Source of the DNA: a virus
IMG/VR virus record: IMGVR_UViG_3300005842_000022
Location: 1 to 43,300 of that record
Reading direction: 5' to 3' (one strand)
DNA: 43,300 nucleotides
Shown in pieces: positions 29,346 through 37,026 of the stretch. Both the position numbers and the translations under genes were made by a program. The notes under the pieces were generated by a model. The model searched no databases. It was not told the DNA's origin and saw only the letters and a program-made list of their open reading frames with translations. Position 1 is the first letter of the stretch. Every line of letters begins with the position of its first letter.

Positions 29346-30863
29346 TCAAGTCCACCCCGCCGCGGTGACCTTCTGCGCCCGCCGGCGCTTTCGTCCCCAC
29401 AGATAGTCATGCACATACGGCAGCATGCCGCCATGCACCACCATGCACACGTATTGCAGGCAGTCGGCTATGTGCGAGTAGCCTTCCGGCTCGTTTTTGT
29501 CCGGCTTCGGCTTGAGCGCGCCTTCCTTCGTGCGAGCGTAGCGGTATCCACCTCCAAGCGCACGACATAGTTTCGGACAGCCTTGCCGACTGATAATGAG
29601 AGTAGGTCCACCGTTCGTTTGGCGTGAGAGCAGAGCTTCAACGGATCGGATCCGGGGCTCGATGTCATTTCCTGGTGCAGGAATCGCTGCAAATCCGAGA
29701 CGCTTGAGAGCATCAAAGCAACTTTCCTCAGCAATGTTACTCTTTGCGACACCGGCAGGGTCGCCCACCATGGCAACTTTGAGCCCTTGGTACTTCGACT
29801 GTAGGAGCCGTGGCCGGAGATTTTGCCAGACATGTTTTTCTAACCCGATGTTATCCGCTTTGACTTCCTCATGGACCAACAAACGACCCATGTGATCGAC
29901 TTGACAAATGAGCGACCACGGATTTCGGCCGAAATCTTGACCCACGTAGATGGGATAACCCGGGATGACGAGCGTGTCGTCGACAGTGTGAAAGTCAGCC
30001 CGATAGGACTCCTTGAACACAGCCGCGCCGGAGGGATCGTTACCGTAATTGGCGTATACATACCGATTGACATAGTCGTGGGTCTCTCCGTAAGTGGCGA
30101 CGATGTTCTCGTAGTATTTACGCCCCTGGTCGATGCGCGGCTTGCAATTAAGAGGGAATTTCACGGTCTCAGCGTTTTGCAGGAGCCAGTTCAGGTTCTC
30201 GGCGCCGCCGGTCTGGTTGCCATGGCGATCGAAGGTCGGATAGTCCATGCCCGAGGGCTGCTTGAAGAACTGCCAGTTGGCAACTTCACCTTGTTTGCAT
30301 TTTTCCATGAACTCCCACCAGGGCGACATCTCGACAGGCATGTTGGTGTCTGCTACGATGCCGAACCATGAAGGAACCCCACGCTGCCCACTTGGATAAC
30401 GGCCGATACGTCCTTGAACGTGTCCGAGAATGTCTATGTTCATCTCAATGCACTCGGACAGGAATGCTCCGGTTAATTGCATTGATAGAAGCCGAGCTTT
30501 ATCCTCCGCATCCTCCAGCGGCAGAAACACCCACTCCGAAATGATATCGTTGAATTTCACATGGTAGGTCGATTCACTAACTTTCCAGGCCCCAAGACGG
30601 CTAAGCCACTGATCACAATCTTTGAGGACGGTAGCTTTGAGCTGCATGAGGGTCTGCCGACAGAGCGCGAAGCGAGTGTAGCGTATGCCATCCGGTGCCT
30701 TGGCCTGCTCAGCCGCACGGCGCAGCAATTCCATGATCACGCCAGTCGTTTTACCGGAGCCTATTGGTCCAGCGATGATACGGCCGAATGAATCGGAGCG
30801 GGCGAACTCGGCCACCGTCGGCGGGGCAATATATTCGAGTAGCTCGGGGGCGAGATCACTCAT
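29346..30863 (-). CDS. terL: Terminase large subunit
   Basis: A 505-aa packaging motor. Walker A GPIGSGKTT is at 32-40 and Walker B-like GAFLSECIEM at 132-141. The nuclease domain shows VGQDFGRNP (Asp310), MVGDPAG (Asp368) and HIADCLQY (Asp near 464), the three acidic residues of the RNase H-like fold. Length and motifs fit the T7-like branch, whose members usually make genomes with direct terminal repeats. It is transcribed leftward, away from the portal, and overlaps the endonuclease VII gene by four bases. Confidence 0.95.
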   Translation of the reverse strand: MSDLAPELLEYIAPPTVAEFARSDSFGRIIAGPIGSGKTTGVIMELLRRAAEQAKAPDGIRYTRFALCRQTLMQLKATVLKDCDQWLSRLGAWKVSESTYHVKFNDIISEWVFLPLEDAEDKARLLSMQLTGAFLSECIEMNIDILGHVQGRIGRYPSGQRGVPSWFGIVADTNMPVEMSPWWEFMEKCKQGEVANWQFFKQPSGMDYPTFDRHGNQTGGAENLNWLLQNAETVKFPLNCKPRIDQGRKYYENIVATYGETHDYVNRYVYANYGNDPSGAAVFKESYRADFHTVDDTLVIPGYPIYVGQDFGRNPWSLICQVDHMGRLLVHEEVKADNIGLEKHVWQNLRPRLLQSKYQGLKVAMVGDPAGVAKSNIAEESCFDALKRLGFAAIPAPGNDIEPRIRSVEALLSRQTNGGPTLIISRQGCPKLCRALGGGYRYARTKEGALKPKPDKNEPEGYSHIADCLQYVCMVVHGGMLPYVHDYLWGRKRRRAQKVTAAGWT

Positions 30864-31231
30864 AACGCGGTGACCCGCAGGTACTCGATCGCCGCCGCTA
30901 AGACGCTAGGCTTTTCTTGGAAGAGTCCGATTGCGGTATTGCAGGCGCGGCAAAGCAGCCCGCGCACCACCTTAGTGCCTTTGAGGTGGTCGACGTGGAG
31001 TTTGCCGTGCTGTTCGAGTTGTGCCGGTCGCTGGCAGATCTTGCAGCAATGTTCCTGTCCCTCCGCCATTTTCTGATATTCGGCTTCGGTTAACCCATAC
31101 CGGTAGAGCAGATTATATGCTCTGAGGTGCGCGCGGTTTTCTGCGCGCCAGCGTCGCGTACGTTCAAGGTATTGTGGGTTTTTCTTCCGCCACTTGCGTA
31201 GATATTCGCGCCGCTTTTCAGACGCTGACAT
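30860..31231 (-). CDS. Recombination endonuclease VII-like protein
   Basis: A 123-aa protein of the T4 endonuclease VII (gp49) family. The basic helical N-terminus leads to a zinc site Cys63-x2-Cys66 and Cys94-x2-Cys97, with the active-site HVDH (Asp81, His82) and GLLCRACN. Such enzymes cleave DNA branches so that replicated DNA can be packaged. Its place between the two terminase genes fits that job. Overlaps both neighbours (four and fourteen bases). Confidence 0.85.
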   Translation of the reverse strand: MSASEKRREYLRKWRKKNPQYLERTRRWRAENRAHLRAYNLLYRYGLTEAEYQKMAEGQEHCCKICQRPAQLEQHGKLHVDHLKGTKVVRGLLCRACNTAIGLFQEKPSVLAAAIEYLRVTAL

Positions 31232-31727
31232 CTGGATTGTTCTCCAGTGCCGGCAGCGGCTCGGTGTCGATCTGCTTGGGGCTTTCGGATTGCAGGCTCA
31301 CTTTGTGGGAGCCGAAGTCGATGCGGATGGCGAAGCCGCCGCCCTGCTGCGCTTGATTCTGCGGCGCCGGCGCGGCGATGCCACCCAGCTCCTTGAACAG
31401 CTTGGCCGCGGCCACCGCGTCGGCGAGCCCGCTGGCGCGCGAGCCCATGCGGTCGGCTAAGACCGGCAGGTTCTCTTCCAGCGCCATCAGCGCCGAGGCG
31501 GCCACCCGCTTCTGCGTCGAAGCCAGCGACTGCCACTCCTTGGTGTAATCGGCTAAGACCCGCTGAAAAAACGGGTTGGCGAGGATCTTTGCAAAGATCT
31601 CCGGGTCGATGTCGTAGCGCGTGATGATCTGTTCTGGCGTGAAGGTCTCGGTCGCCAGCTCGCGCGCGATGCGGGTCAACAGGGCCGGCTCGTACATGCC
31701 CGGAACGGGCGGGGGGGCCTCACTCAC
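31218..31727 (-). CDS. terS: Terminase small subunit (probable)
   Basis: About 169 aa from a GTG at 31727 with TAGGAG upstream. An N-terminal helix-turn-helix region (PEQIITRYDIDPEIFAKIL) is followed by helices that could oligomerise, then a Pro/Gln-rich tail. Assigned chiefly from position ahead of terL and from the helix pattern. Small terminases bind the packaging site, but its location is unknown. Confidence 0.7.
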   Translation of the reverse strand: MSEAPPPVPGMYEPALLTRIARELATETFTPEQIITRYDIDPEIFAKILANPFFQRVLADYTKEWQSLASTQKRVAASALMALEENLPVLADRMGSRASGLADAVAAAKLFKELGGIAAPAPQNQAQQGGGFAIRIDFGSHKVSLQSESPKQIDTEPLPALENNPDVSV

Positions 31728-31825
31728 AAGAAATCTCCTAGCACAATGCGACATGGGGTCGCAAGTGCTAAGGGATCGTTAACATCTGCGTGACAGTGTG
31801 GGGCAGTCTTTTGGAACGGTCCCAC

Positions 31826-34159
31826 ATGGCAGACACTCTCGGCCAGTCCGGCGTCTTACAGGTTATCCCGCCGGCGGCGCTGGAACAGCAGCTCGCCCAG
31901 CAGGCGCAGGACAAGGCCGCGGCCCAGGACGCCGCCCAGCAAGGCGGTCAAGTGCCGGAGATGCTGGCCGGCTATATCCAGGGCCGCTGGGAGATCTTCC
32001 GCAACCACCGCAACACGTCGGCCGGCTGGTCGGAGCTATTGCTCAAGGCGCTGCGCACCTTCAACGGCCAGTACGATGCCACCAAGCTCAACGAGATCCG
32101 CAAATTCGGCGGTAGCGAGATCTTTCTCCGCCTGGTGGCGCAGAAGTGCCGCGCCGCCACGTCACTCTTGCGCGATATCTATCTCGGCCCCGACCGCGCC
32201 TGGTCGGTGAAGCCGCCGGCCAGTCCCGACCCGCCGGACGTGATCGTGCAGAAAATCAACGAGCTGCTCATGCACGAGCGGCAAATCGTGACCCAGCAGA
32301 CCGGGCAGCCGCCGTCGACCGCTGACGAGACCTCTCGCCGCATCGCGCTGATGGAATCGGCCATGGACGCCGCCAAGAAACAAGCGGCCGACCAGGCCAA
32401 GATTGCCGAGGACAAGATCGAGGACATTCTCCAGCAGGGGGGCTTCTACATTGCGCTGGCTGATTTCCTGGTGCAGATCTGCATTTTCCCGTTCAGCTGC
32501 ATCGTCGGACCGGAAGTCAAGATCCTGCCCGAACTGCAATGGCCACCTGGCGGCGGACCGCCTGCGGTCAAACGGGTACCCAAGCTCACCTGGCGCAGTC
32601 CTTCGCCCTTCGACCTGTGGTGGACTCCCGGAATAAGTCGCATCGAGGATGCTGAAATAATCGAACGAGTACGCATGACCCGGGCCGAGTTGAATGATCT
32701 GCTCGATCTGCCTGGCTATAATCACGCCGCAGTTCGCGAAGTCCTACAACATTATGGGCAAGGAGGATATTACGACAATTGGGACACCACAGACGCAGAG
32801 CGGGCGATTCTGGAGAACAAGGAGAATCCGGCATGGAATCGTTCTGGCCTGATTGACGTGATGCTCTATAACGGCCCGGTGCAGGGGCAGATGCTGGCCC
32901 AGTACGGTATCGAGGTTGAAGACCCGTTGCGCGACTACTTCGTGCAGGCTTGGAAGATCGGCCCGCACATCATCAAGTGCCATCTATCACCGAGCCCGCG
33001 GCAGCGCCACCCCTATTTTATCACCGCCTTTGAGAACGTGCCCAACGCCGTGCTCGGCCATGGTCTCACTGACATCCTCGAAGACCTTCAGGAGATCATC
33101 AATGGGACTGTTCGCGCTGTGGTTAACAATGTTAGCATTGCTTCTGGACCCCAGGTTACCGTTCGCGATGATCGACTGTCACCTGACGAAACCGGAGAGG
33201 AAATGTACCCATGGAAACGGTGGCACGTCCGCTCCGATCCTCTGAGTTCGACCAGCGAGGACCCGATCAGCTTCTTCATGCCGACCAGCAATGCGCAGGA
33301 CATGTTGATGGTGTTCGACAAGTTCGCGGCGATGGCCGACGATGTTTCTGCCATACCCAAATATATTGGGGGTCAGGCGGGCAGTGGTGGCGCCGGGCGA
33401 ACTGCCAGTGGGCTTGCCATGCTGATGGGAAATGCGTCGAAGATCTTGCAGACGGTGGCGGCGAATATCGACCGCGACGTGATGCAGCCGGCGCTGATCC
33501 AGCTGGCTGATTTAATCCTTTTGACAGACGAGACCGGCATCCTCACCGGTGAAGAGAAAATCACCGTGCAGGGGGTGCAAGTTGCTGTCCAGCGTGAAAC
33601 ATTTCGGCAGCGCCAGATCGAGTATCTACAGGCCACCAACAACCCCGTGGATAACCATATTATGGGGATTAAAGGTCGCGGCGTTGTGCTTCGCGCTGTT
33701 GCTTCAGATATTGGCCTCCCTGGCGAACAGGTCATTCCAGCGCAAAAGCAGCTCGAACAAATGGACGCCCAGGCCAACGCCCCGCCACCCCCGGTCAACC
33801 CACAGTCCATCACCGAAGCGATGAACAAGGGAGTCGCCGCTGGCGTGCAGCGGGTAATCACCGAGCTCACCGCTGGCCAACTGGCGATGCTCGAAGGCAT
33901 GCCGGAAGGGATGCCGACCCATATCGGCACGCCCGCCGGACAGCCCGGCATGCCAATGCCGCCGCAGCCAGGCCAGCCTGGTGGACCGCCGGGAATGTCG
34001 CCGCCGGTGCCGGGCGCGCATATCAATCTACCGCAAGCTTCTGCGCAGGCCCAGGGCATGCGTACCGCGCCGGCCGCGGCTGCGGGTGGACCGCAGCTCG
34101 CCAACAGTGTAAGCAACACCCCGGGGCCAGGCGCCAAGATTTCTCCGGGGCCGGGATGA
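31826..34159 (+). CDS. Portal protein
   Basis: A 777-aa protein from the ATG at 31826. The long helical N-terminal half, the WRSPSPFDLWWTPG-type central segment, the INGTVRAVVNN stretch and the GSGGAGRTASGLAMLMG motif match podoviral (P22/N4-like) portals. The last 100 residues are Pro/Gly/Gln-rich and probably disordered. The portal forms the ring through which terL packs DNA. It diverges from terS, with about 100 bases between start codons. In most phages terL and portal are on the same strand; here they are not. Confidence 0.9.
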   Translation: MADTLGQSGVLQVIPPAALEQQLAQQAQDKAAAQDAAQQGGQVPEMLAGYIQGRWEIFRNHRNTSAGWSELLLKALRTFNGQYDATKLNEIRKFGGSEIFLRLVAQKCRAATSLLRDIYLGPDRAWSVKPPASPDPPDVIVQKINELLMHERQIVTQQTGQPPSTADETSRRIALMESAMDAAKKQAADQAKIAEDKIEDILQQGGFYIALADFLVQICIFPFSCIVGPEVKILPELQWPPGGGPPAVKRVPKLTWRSPSPFDLWWTPGISRIEDAEIIERVRMTRAELNDLLDLPGYNHAAVREVLQHYGQGGYYDNWDTTDAERAILENKENPAWNRSGLIDVMLYNGPVQGQMLAQYGIEVEDPLRDYFVQAWKIGPHIIKCHLSPSPRQRHPYFITAFENVPNAVLGHGLTDILEDLQEIINGTVRAVVNNVSIASGPQVTVRDDRLSPDETGEEMYPWKRWHVRSDPLSSTSEDPISFFMPTSNAQDMLMVFDKFAAMADDVSAIPKYIGGQAGSGGAGRTASGLAMLMGNASKILQTVAANIDRDVMQPALIQLADLILLTDETGILTGEEKITVQGVQVAVQRETFRQRQIEYLQATNNPVDNHIMGIKGRGVVLRAVASDIGLPGEQVIPAQKQLEQMDAQANAPPPPVNPQSITEAMNKGVAAGVQRVITELTAGQLAMLEGMPEGMPTHIGTPAGQPGMPMPPQPGQPGGPPGMSPPVPGAHINLPQASAQAQGMRTAPAAAAGGPQLANSVSNTPGPGAKISPGPG

Positions 34160-34205
34160 TCCGCATTGGGCGTGTCAACAATGCCCCCGAGCGCAAGGGT
34201 GGACC

Positions 34206-34532
34206 ATGTCACGGGTGTATGGCGGTCCGTGCGGTGATCAGTCGTGTTATCGCGGCACCGCGGGTTCTGGCGGCCCGGGTGGCGCCATGGTCTACAAGGA
34301 CGGGCCATGTCAAGCCCCCGACTGCCAGTGGCCCTGGCAAACCTTCCACAACGGGGAATGGATAACGGTGCGCGCGGCGCAGCCGGTCAACCCGGCTGAT
34401 CCTGGACCACATGTTCGTCGCTTACCGCCGCGGCCGCACTACACCGACAACCCGACTCCACCGATCGTCGACGCAGGCAAGGAAGCAAGGCTATGGCTGA
34501 AATTGGTGAACCAGAAAAACGCCGGGTGCTGA
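34206..34532 (+). CDS. Hypothetical Pro/Gly-rich protein
   Basis: A 108-aa protein with five cysteines in the first half, two of them in CQAPDC, and a Pro-rich centre. AAGGGTGG precedes the ATG. Position after the portal suggests a minor virion protein. Function unknown. Confidence 0.5.
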   Translation: MSRVYGGPCGDQSCYRGTAGSGGPGGAMVYKDGPCQAPDCQWPWQTFHNGEWITVRAAQPVNPADPGPHVRRLPPRPHYTDNPTPPIVDAGKEARLWLKLVNQKNAGC

Positions 34533-34639
34533 TCCCCGCCGAGGTGCCAGCAGCACCGATGACCCCGGACAGCCCGCTGTGGACTGAGCCGACCATCCCC
34601 GAGCCTAACCCTGTGGTGCCGGAGAAAGTGCCGGCGTAA
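34493..34639 (+). CDS. 48-aa Pro-rich protein
   Basis: ATG at 34493 with AAGGAAGCAAGG upstream, overlapping the previous gene by 40 bases in another frame. Product rich in Pro, Glu and Val, likely disordered. Coupled to the next gene through TAATG. Confidence 0.4.
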   Translation: MAEIGEPEKRRVLIPAEVPAAPMTPDSPLWTEPTIPEPNPVVPEKVPA

Positions 34640-34809
34640 TGCCGAAAAAAATCATCGTGTCAAGAGCGTTCGCTAAGAAAGTCCGCTCCCGGTTCTATTT
34701 CACCGGAATGCCTTGTATTCGTGGGCATACTGTCGAACGCTACACGCTCACCGGCCACTGTACTCAATGCGTTTCTGATCGCAACGCGCGCAGGATACGA
34801 CGGCATTAA
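34639..34809 (+). CDS. Small zinc-finger protein
   Basis: A 56-aa basic protein. Cys26-x3-His30 (PCIRGH) and Cys41-x2-Cys44 could hold one zinc, in the manner of small phage proteins related to the N-termini of endonuclease VII/HNH enzymes. Start overlaps the preceding stop by one base. Confidence 0.55.
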   Translation: MPKKIIVSRAFAKKVRSRFYFTGMPCIRGHTVERYTLTGHCTQCVSDRNARRIRRH

Positions 34810-34848
34810 CGAGTTTCTAACTCGGCTCCTGTACGGATGGATCCGTAC
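34810..34848 (+). promoter_or_regulatory. Two tandem hairpins before the fibre cassette
   Basis: CGAGT-TTCTA-ACTCG (34810-34824) and GTACGGAT-GG-ATCCGTAC (34831-34848, perfect). They fill the space between the zinc-protein stop and the GGAG site for the GTG at 34861. They may set mRNA ends or control the fibre genes. Confidence 0.45.
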
Positions 34849-34860
34849 TAGGAGAGCTGC

Positions 34861-35475
34861 GTGCCGATTACCTCAAGTCAACAGTACGACCGCAACCAGC
34901 TAGGGCTGATTCTGGCCCAGGTTGTCGGTGCGTTTGTCACCGGTGTCTCCGGCGCCAGCCCCGGACCTGCTGGTCCGACCGGCGGCACGACTGGCCCCAC
35001 GGGCCCGGCCGGCAACGCCATGACCGGCCCAACCGGTCCGATCGGCCCGACCGGTCCTGACGGCTCGCAAGGACATCAAGGCCCTCCGGGCCCGACAGGA
35101 CAGACAGGTGTCACCGGTGCAACAGGCAATACTGGTCCGCAAGGCGCCTTCGGCCCCATTGGTCCGGCTAATTCTGGTACCGGTCCTACTGGACCTACAG
35201 GTTCCACCACTGGCCCCACCGGCAATGCCGGCAACACTGGAAGCTCTGGACCTCCGGGCAATACTGGCGCCACCGGCGCCACCGGTTTCCCCGGCTTCGT
35301 TGGCCCTACCGGCCCCACGGGTCCCACCGGGATTCGTATGCTTGGACCCGGTGGCACTGGGCTGTTCATCCCGCCCTGGTCGGCTCCGACCGGCTCAGGA
35401 CTGATTTGGTTCAACCCCAACGCGACTGGCACGGCGCCGGGACAGTATTTCAATAAATTCGTGAGGACTGCCTGA
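34861..35475 (+). CDS. Collagen-like fibre protein 1
   Basis: A 204-aa protein from a GTG with GGAG nine bases upstream. Residues 1-35 are a globular N-terminus with an [15 protein letters not shown] helix. Residues about 38-160 are Gly-X-Y triplets, mostly GPT with GAT and GNT. The C-terminal 45 residues form a different domain ([15 protein letters not shown]). Collagen-like triplets give trimeric rods; Thr in the Y position is a known O-glycosylation site in bacterial collagens. Expected in a tail or head fibre. Followed by two paralogues with TGATG overlaps. Confidence 0.8.
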   Translation: MPITSSQQYDRNQLGLILAQVVGAFVTGVSGASPGPAGPTGGTTGPTGPAGNAMTGPTGPIGPTGPDGSQGHQGPPGPTGQTGVTGATGNTGPQGAFGPIGPANSGTGPTGPTGSTTGPTGNAGNTGSSGPPGNTGATGATGFPGFVGPTGPTGPTGIRMLGPGGTGLFIPPWSAPTGSGLIWFNPNATGTAPGQYFNKFVRTA

Positions 35476-36095
35476 TGCCTAGCAGCCAGAGCACCCTCTT
35501 TCCCAACGGCCCGATCCCCGAGATCCGCAATCTGGAGTTCAACCAGATGTCGGTTATCCTCAAGCAAGAGGTTGACTGGGTTAATGCGGGCGGCGGCACG
35601 GGTGGCAACACTGGCCCCACTGGCCCTACGGGTCCGAGCAATGGTCAACGTGGCCCGACGGGCCCGAACGGGACGCTTACTGGTTCGACCGGCCCTGCTG
35701 TTGGGCTGCAAGGACCGGCCGGCCCGACCGGTGTCACCGGGGCCACTGGTGCCCTGGGTCCACAAGGAACACAGGGTAGCGGCGGCGCTACCGGACCGGC
35801 TGGCCCTGTTGGCCAGATCGGCCCAGCCAATTCACTCAATGCGACCGGCTTCACCGGCCCGCAGGGGCCAAGCAACGCTCCGCTGGGGCCGTCCGGTCCA
35901 GTTGGTCCTTCCGGTGCGACCGGCTTGACGGGTCCTTCTGGTGGTCGCGGCCCCATGGGTCCGACCGGCGGCACGGGCATGACTGGCCCGACCGGCGTGA
36001 ACTACACGGTCTTCAAGCCGCCGACGAGCGACCCGGGAGTCACCGGCCAGGTGTGGTGGAATACTGACCACCTGCAAGTATCGGGGCTCGCATAA
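35475..36095 (+). CDS. Collagen-like fibre protein 2
   Basis: A 206-aa protein. N-terminus with [15 protein letters not shown], Gly-X-Y triplets from about residue 38 to 175, then a C-terminal domain [25 protein letters not shown] that looks like a fibre tip or capping unit. It is coupled to the first and third genes by overlaps. Function as for its neighbours. Confidence 0.8.
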   Translation: MPSSQSTLFPNGPIPEIRNLEFNQMSVILKQEVDWVNAGGGTGGNTGPTGPTGPSNGQRGPTGPNGTLTGSTGPAVGLQGPAGPTGVTGATGALGPQGTQGSGGATGPAGPVGQIGPANSLNATGFTGPQGPSNAPLGPSGPVGPSGATGLTGPSGGRGPMGPTGGTGMTGPTGVNYTVFKPPTSDPGVTGQVWWNTDHLQVSGLA

Positions 36096-36970
36096 TGGCT
36101 GGCATCACCTTCGTACCCAATGAGGCCCCGGACAGCTACGACGATCACTCGCTCGGCATCGTGATGATGCAGATCGCGCATGTGATCAACACCAACTCTT
36201 TCACGGGCCCGGCTGGCCCCACCGGTGCTACCGGTACCGTGGCCGGCGCTTCTGGCGTCACTGGTCCGATTGGCCCCACGGGTGGCACCAATGTCTATTA
36301 CACCACAGGTATTACGGGCACGACTGGCTACACCGGCTACTTCTTGGGTTACTATGGTCCAACGGGTCCGGCAGGTGGTCCTCGCGGTGTCACTGGCCCG
36401 CAAGGCTACACGGGCATCAATGGACCTCAAGGCCCCACTGGCCCTAACGGTGTCGCCGGCAATACGGGCGCGACTGGCCCGACGGGTCAACAGGGTCCGG
36501 TCACGGCCACAGGTCCGACGGGTCCGAGCGGCACGGTCGCAGGCGCCAGCGGCGTCGGTGGTCCGACCGGCATCACTGGACCGACGGGTCGCCAGGGCAA
36601 TGTTGGCAACACCGGTCTGACCGGTCCGACAGGTCCCACAGGCACCATCCTCTACAACTTCCAAGCCTTCGGCGTCGGCACCGGCGTCTCGGGACAATAC
36701 TCTCCGTTCCCGGCTGGCGGTTTCACCGGCGCTGGCAACAACTACGGCCAGTTTGGCAACACCGGCCCGTACAACTTCTCCTTCGGCCAGACCGGCGTCT
36801 ATCGCGCCCAGGGTGGCCCCGTCGGTCCTCCGGGCCCGGTGGCCAACACCGTGCTGATCCTCAACATCGGCCATCGGTGGCACATCCCTGGCGCCATGTA
36901 CTGCCTGCCGGGCTACGGCACTACGGGCATCTTCCTCGACGAGGGCTTCCCGTTCAAGGGCTCCAGCTAA
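36095..36970 (+). CDS. Collagen-like fibre protein 3
   Basis: A 291-aa protein. N-terminus with [17 protein letters not shown], triplets from about residue 36 to 185 (GPT and GPQ), then a beta-rich C-terminal domain of about 100 residues ([18 protein letters not shown] ... [15 protein letters not shown]). The largest and probably the most distal fibre part. No chaperone or receptor-binding family is recognised. Confidence 0.8.
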   Translation: MAGITFVPNEAPDSYDDHSLGIVMMQIAHVINTNSFTGPAGPTGATGTVAGASGVTGPIGPTGGTNVYYTTGITGTTGYTGYFLGYYGPTGPAGGPRGVTGPQGYTGINGPQGPTGPNGVAGNTGATGPTGQQGPVTATGPTGPSGTVAGASGVGGPTGITGPTGRQGNVGNTGLTGPTGPTGTILYNFQAFGVGTGVSGQYSPFPAGGFTGAGNNYGQFGNTGPYNFSFGQTGVYRAQGGPVGPPGPVANTVLILNIGHRWHIPGAMYCLPGYGTTGIFLDEGFPFKGSS

Positions 36971-36972
36971 TC

Positions 36973-37001
36973 TTGACAGGGTAAAGTCAACGTGACATAA
37001 G
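36973..37001 (+). promoter_or_regulatory. Candidate promoter of the sugar-enzyme cassette
   Basis: TTGACA (36973-36978), 17 bases, CATAAG (36996-37001). It lies in the only non-coding gap between fibre 3 and the glycosyltransferase. A TTGAC/GTCAA inverted repeat overlaps the spacer. Confidence 0.4.
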
Positions 37002-37026
37002 GTCGCGACTGAATCAAAAGGTCGTG

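Noticed and set aside
33373-34308. Minus-strand frame of 311 codons over the portal 3' end
   Set aside because: A shadow of the Pro/Gly/Gln-rich portal tail; GC-rich low-complexity sequence has few stops.
35076-36883. Long minus-strand frames over the collagen-like genes
   Set aside because: The triplet repeats make stop-free frames in other registers; the Gly-X-Y register on the plus strand is the meaningful one.
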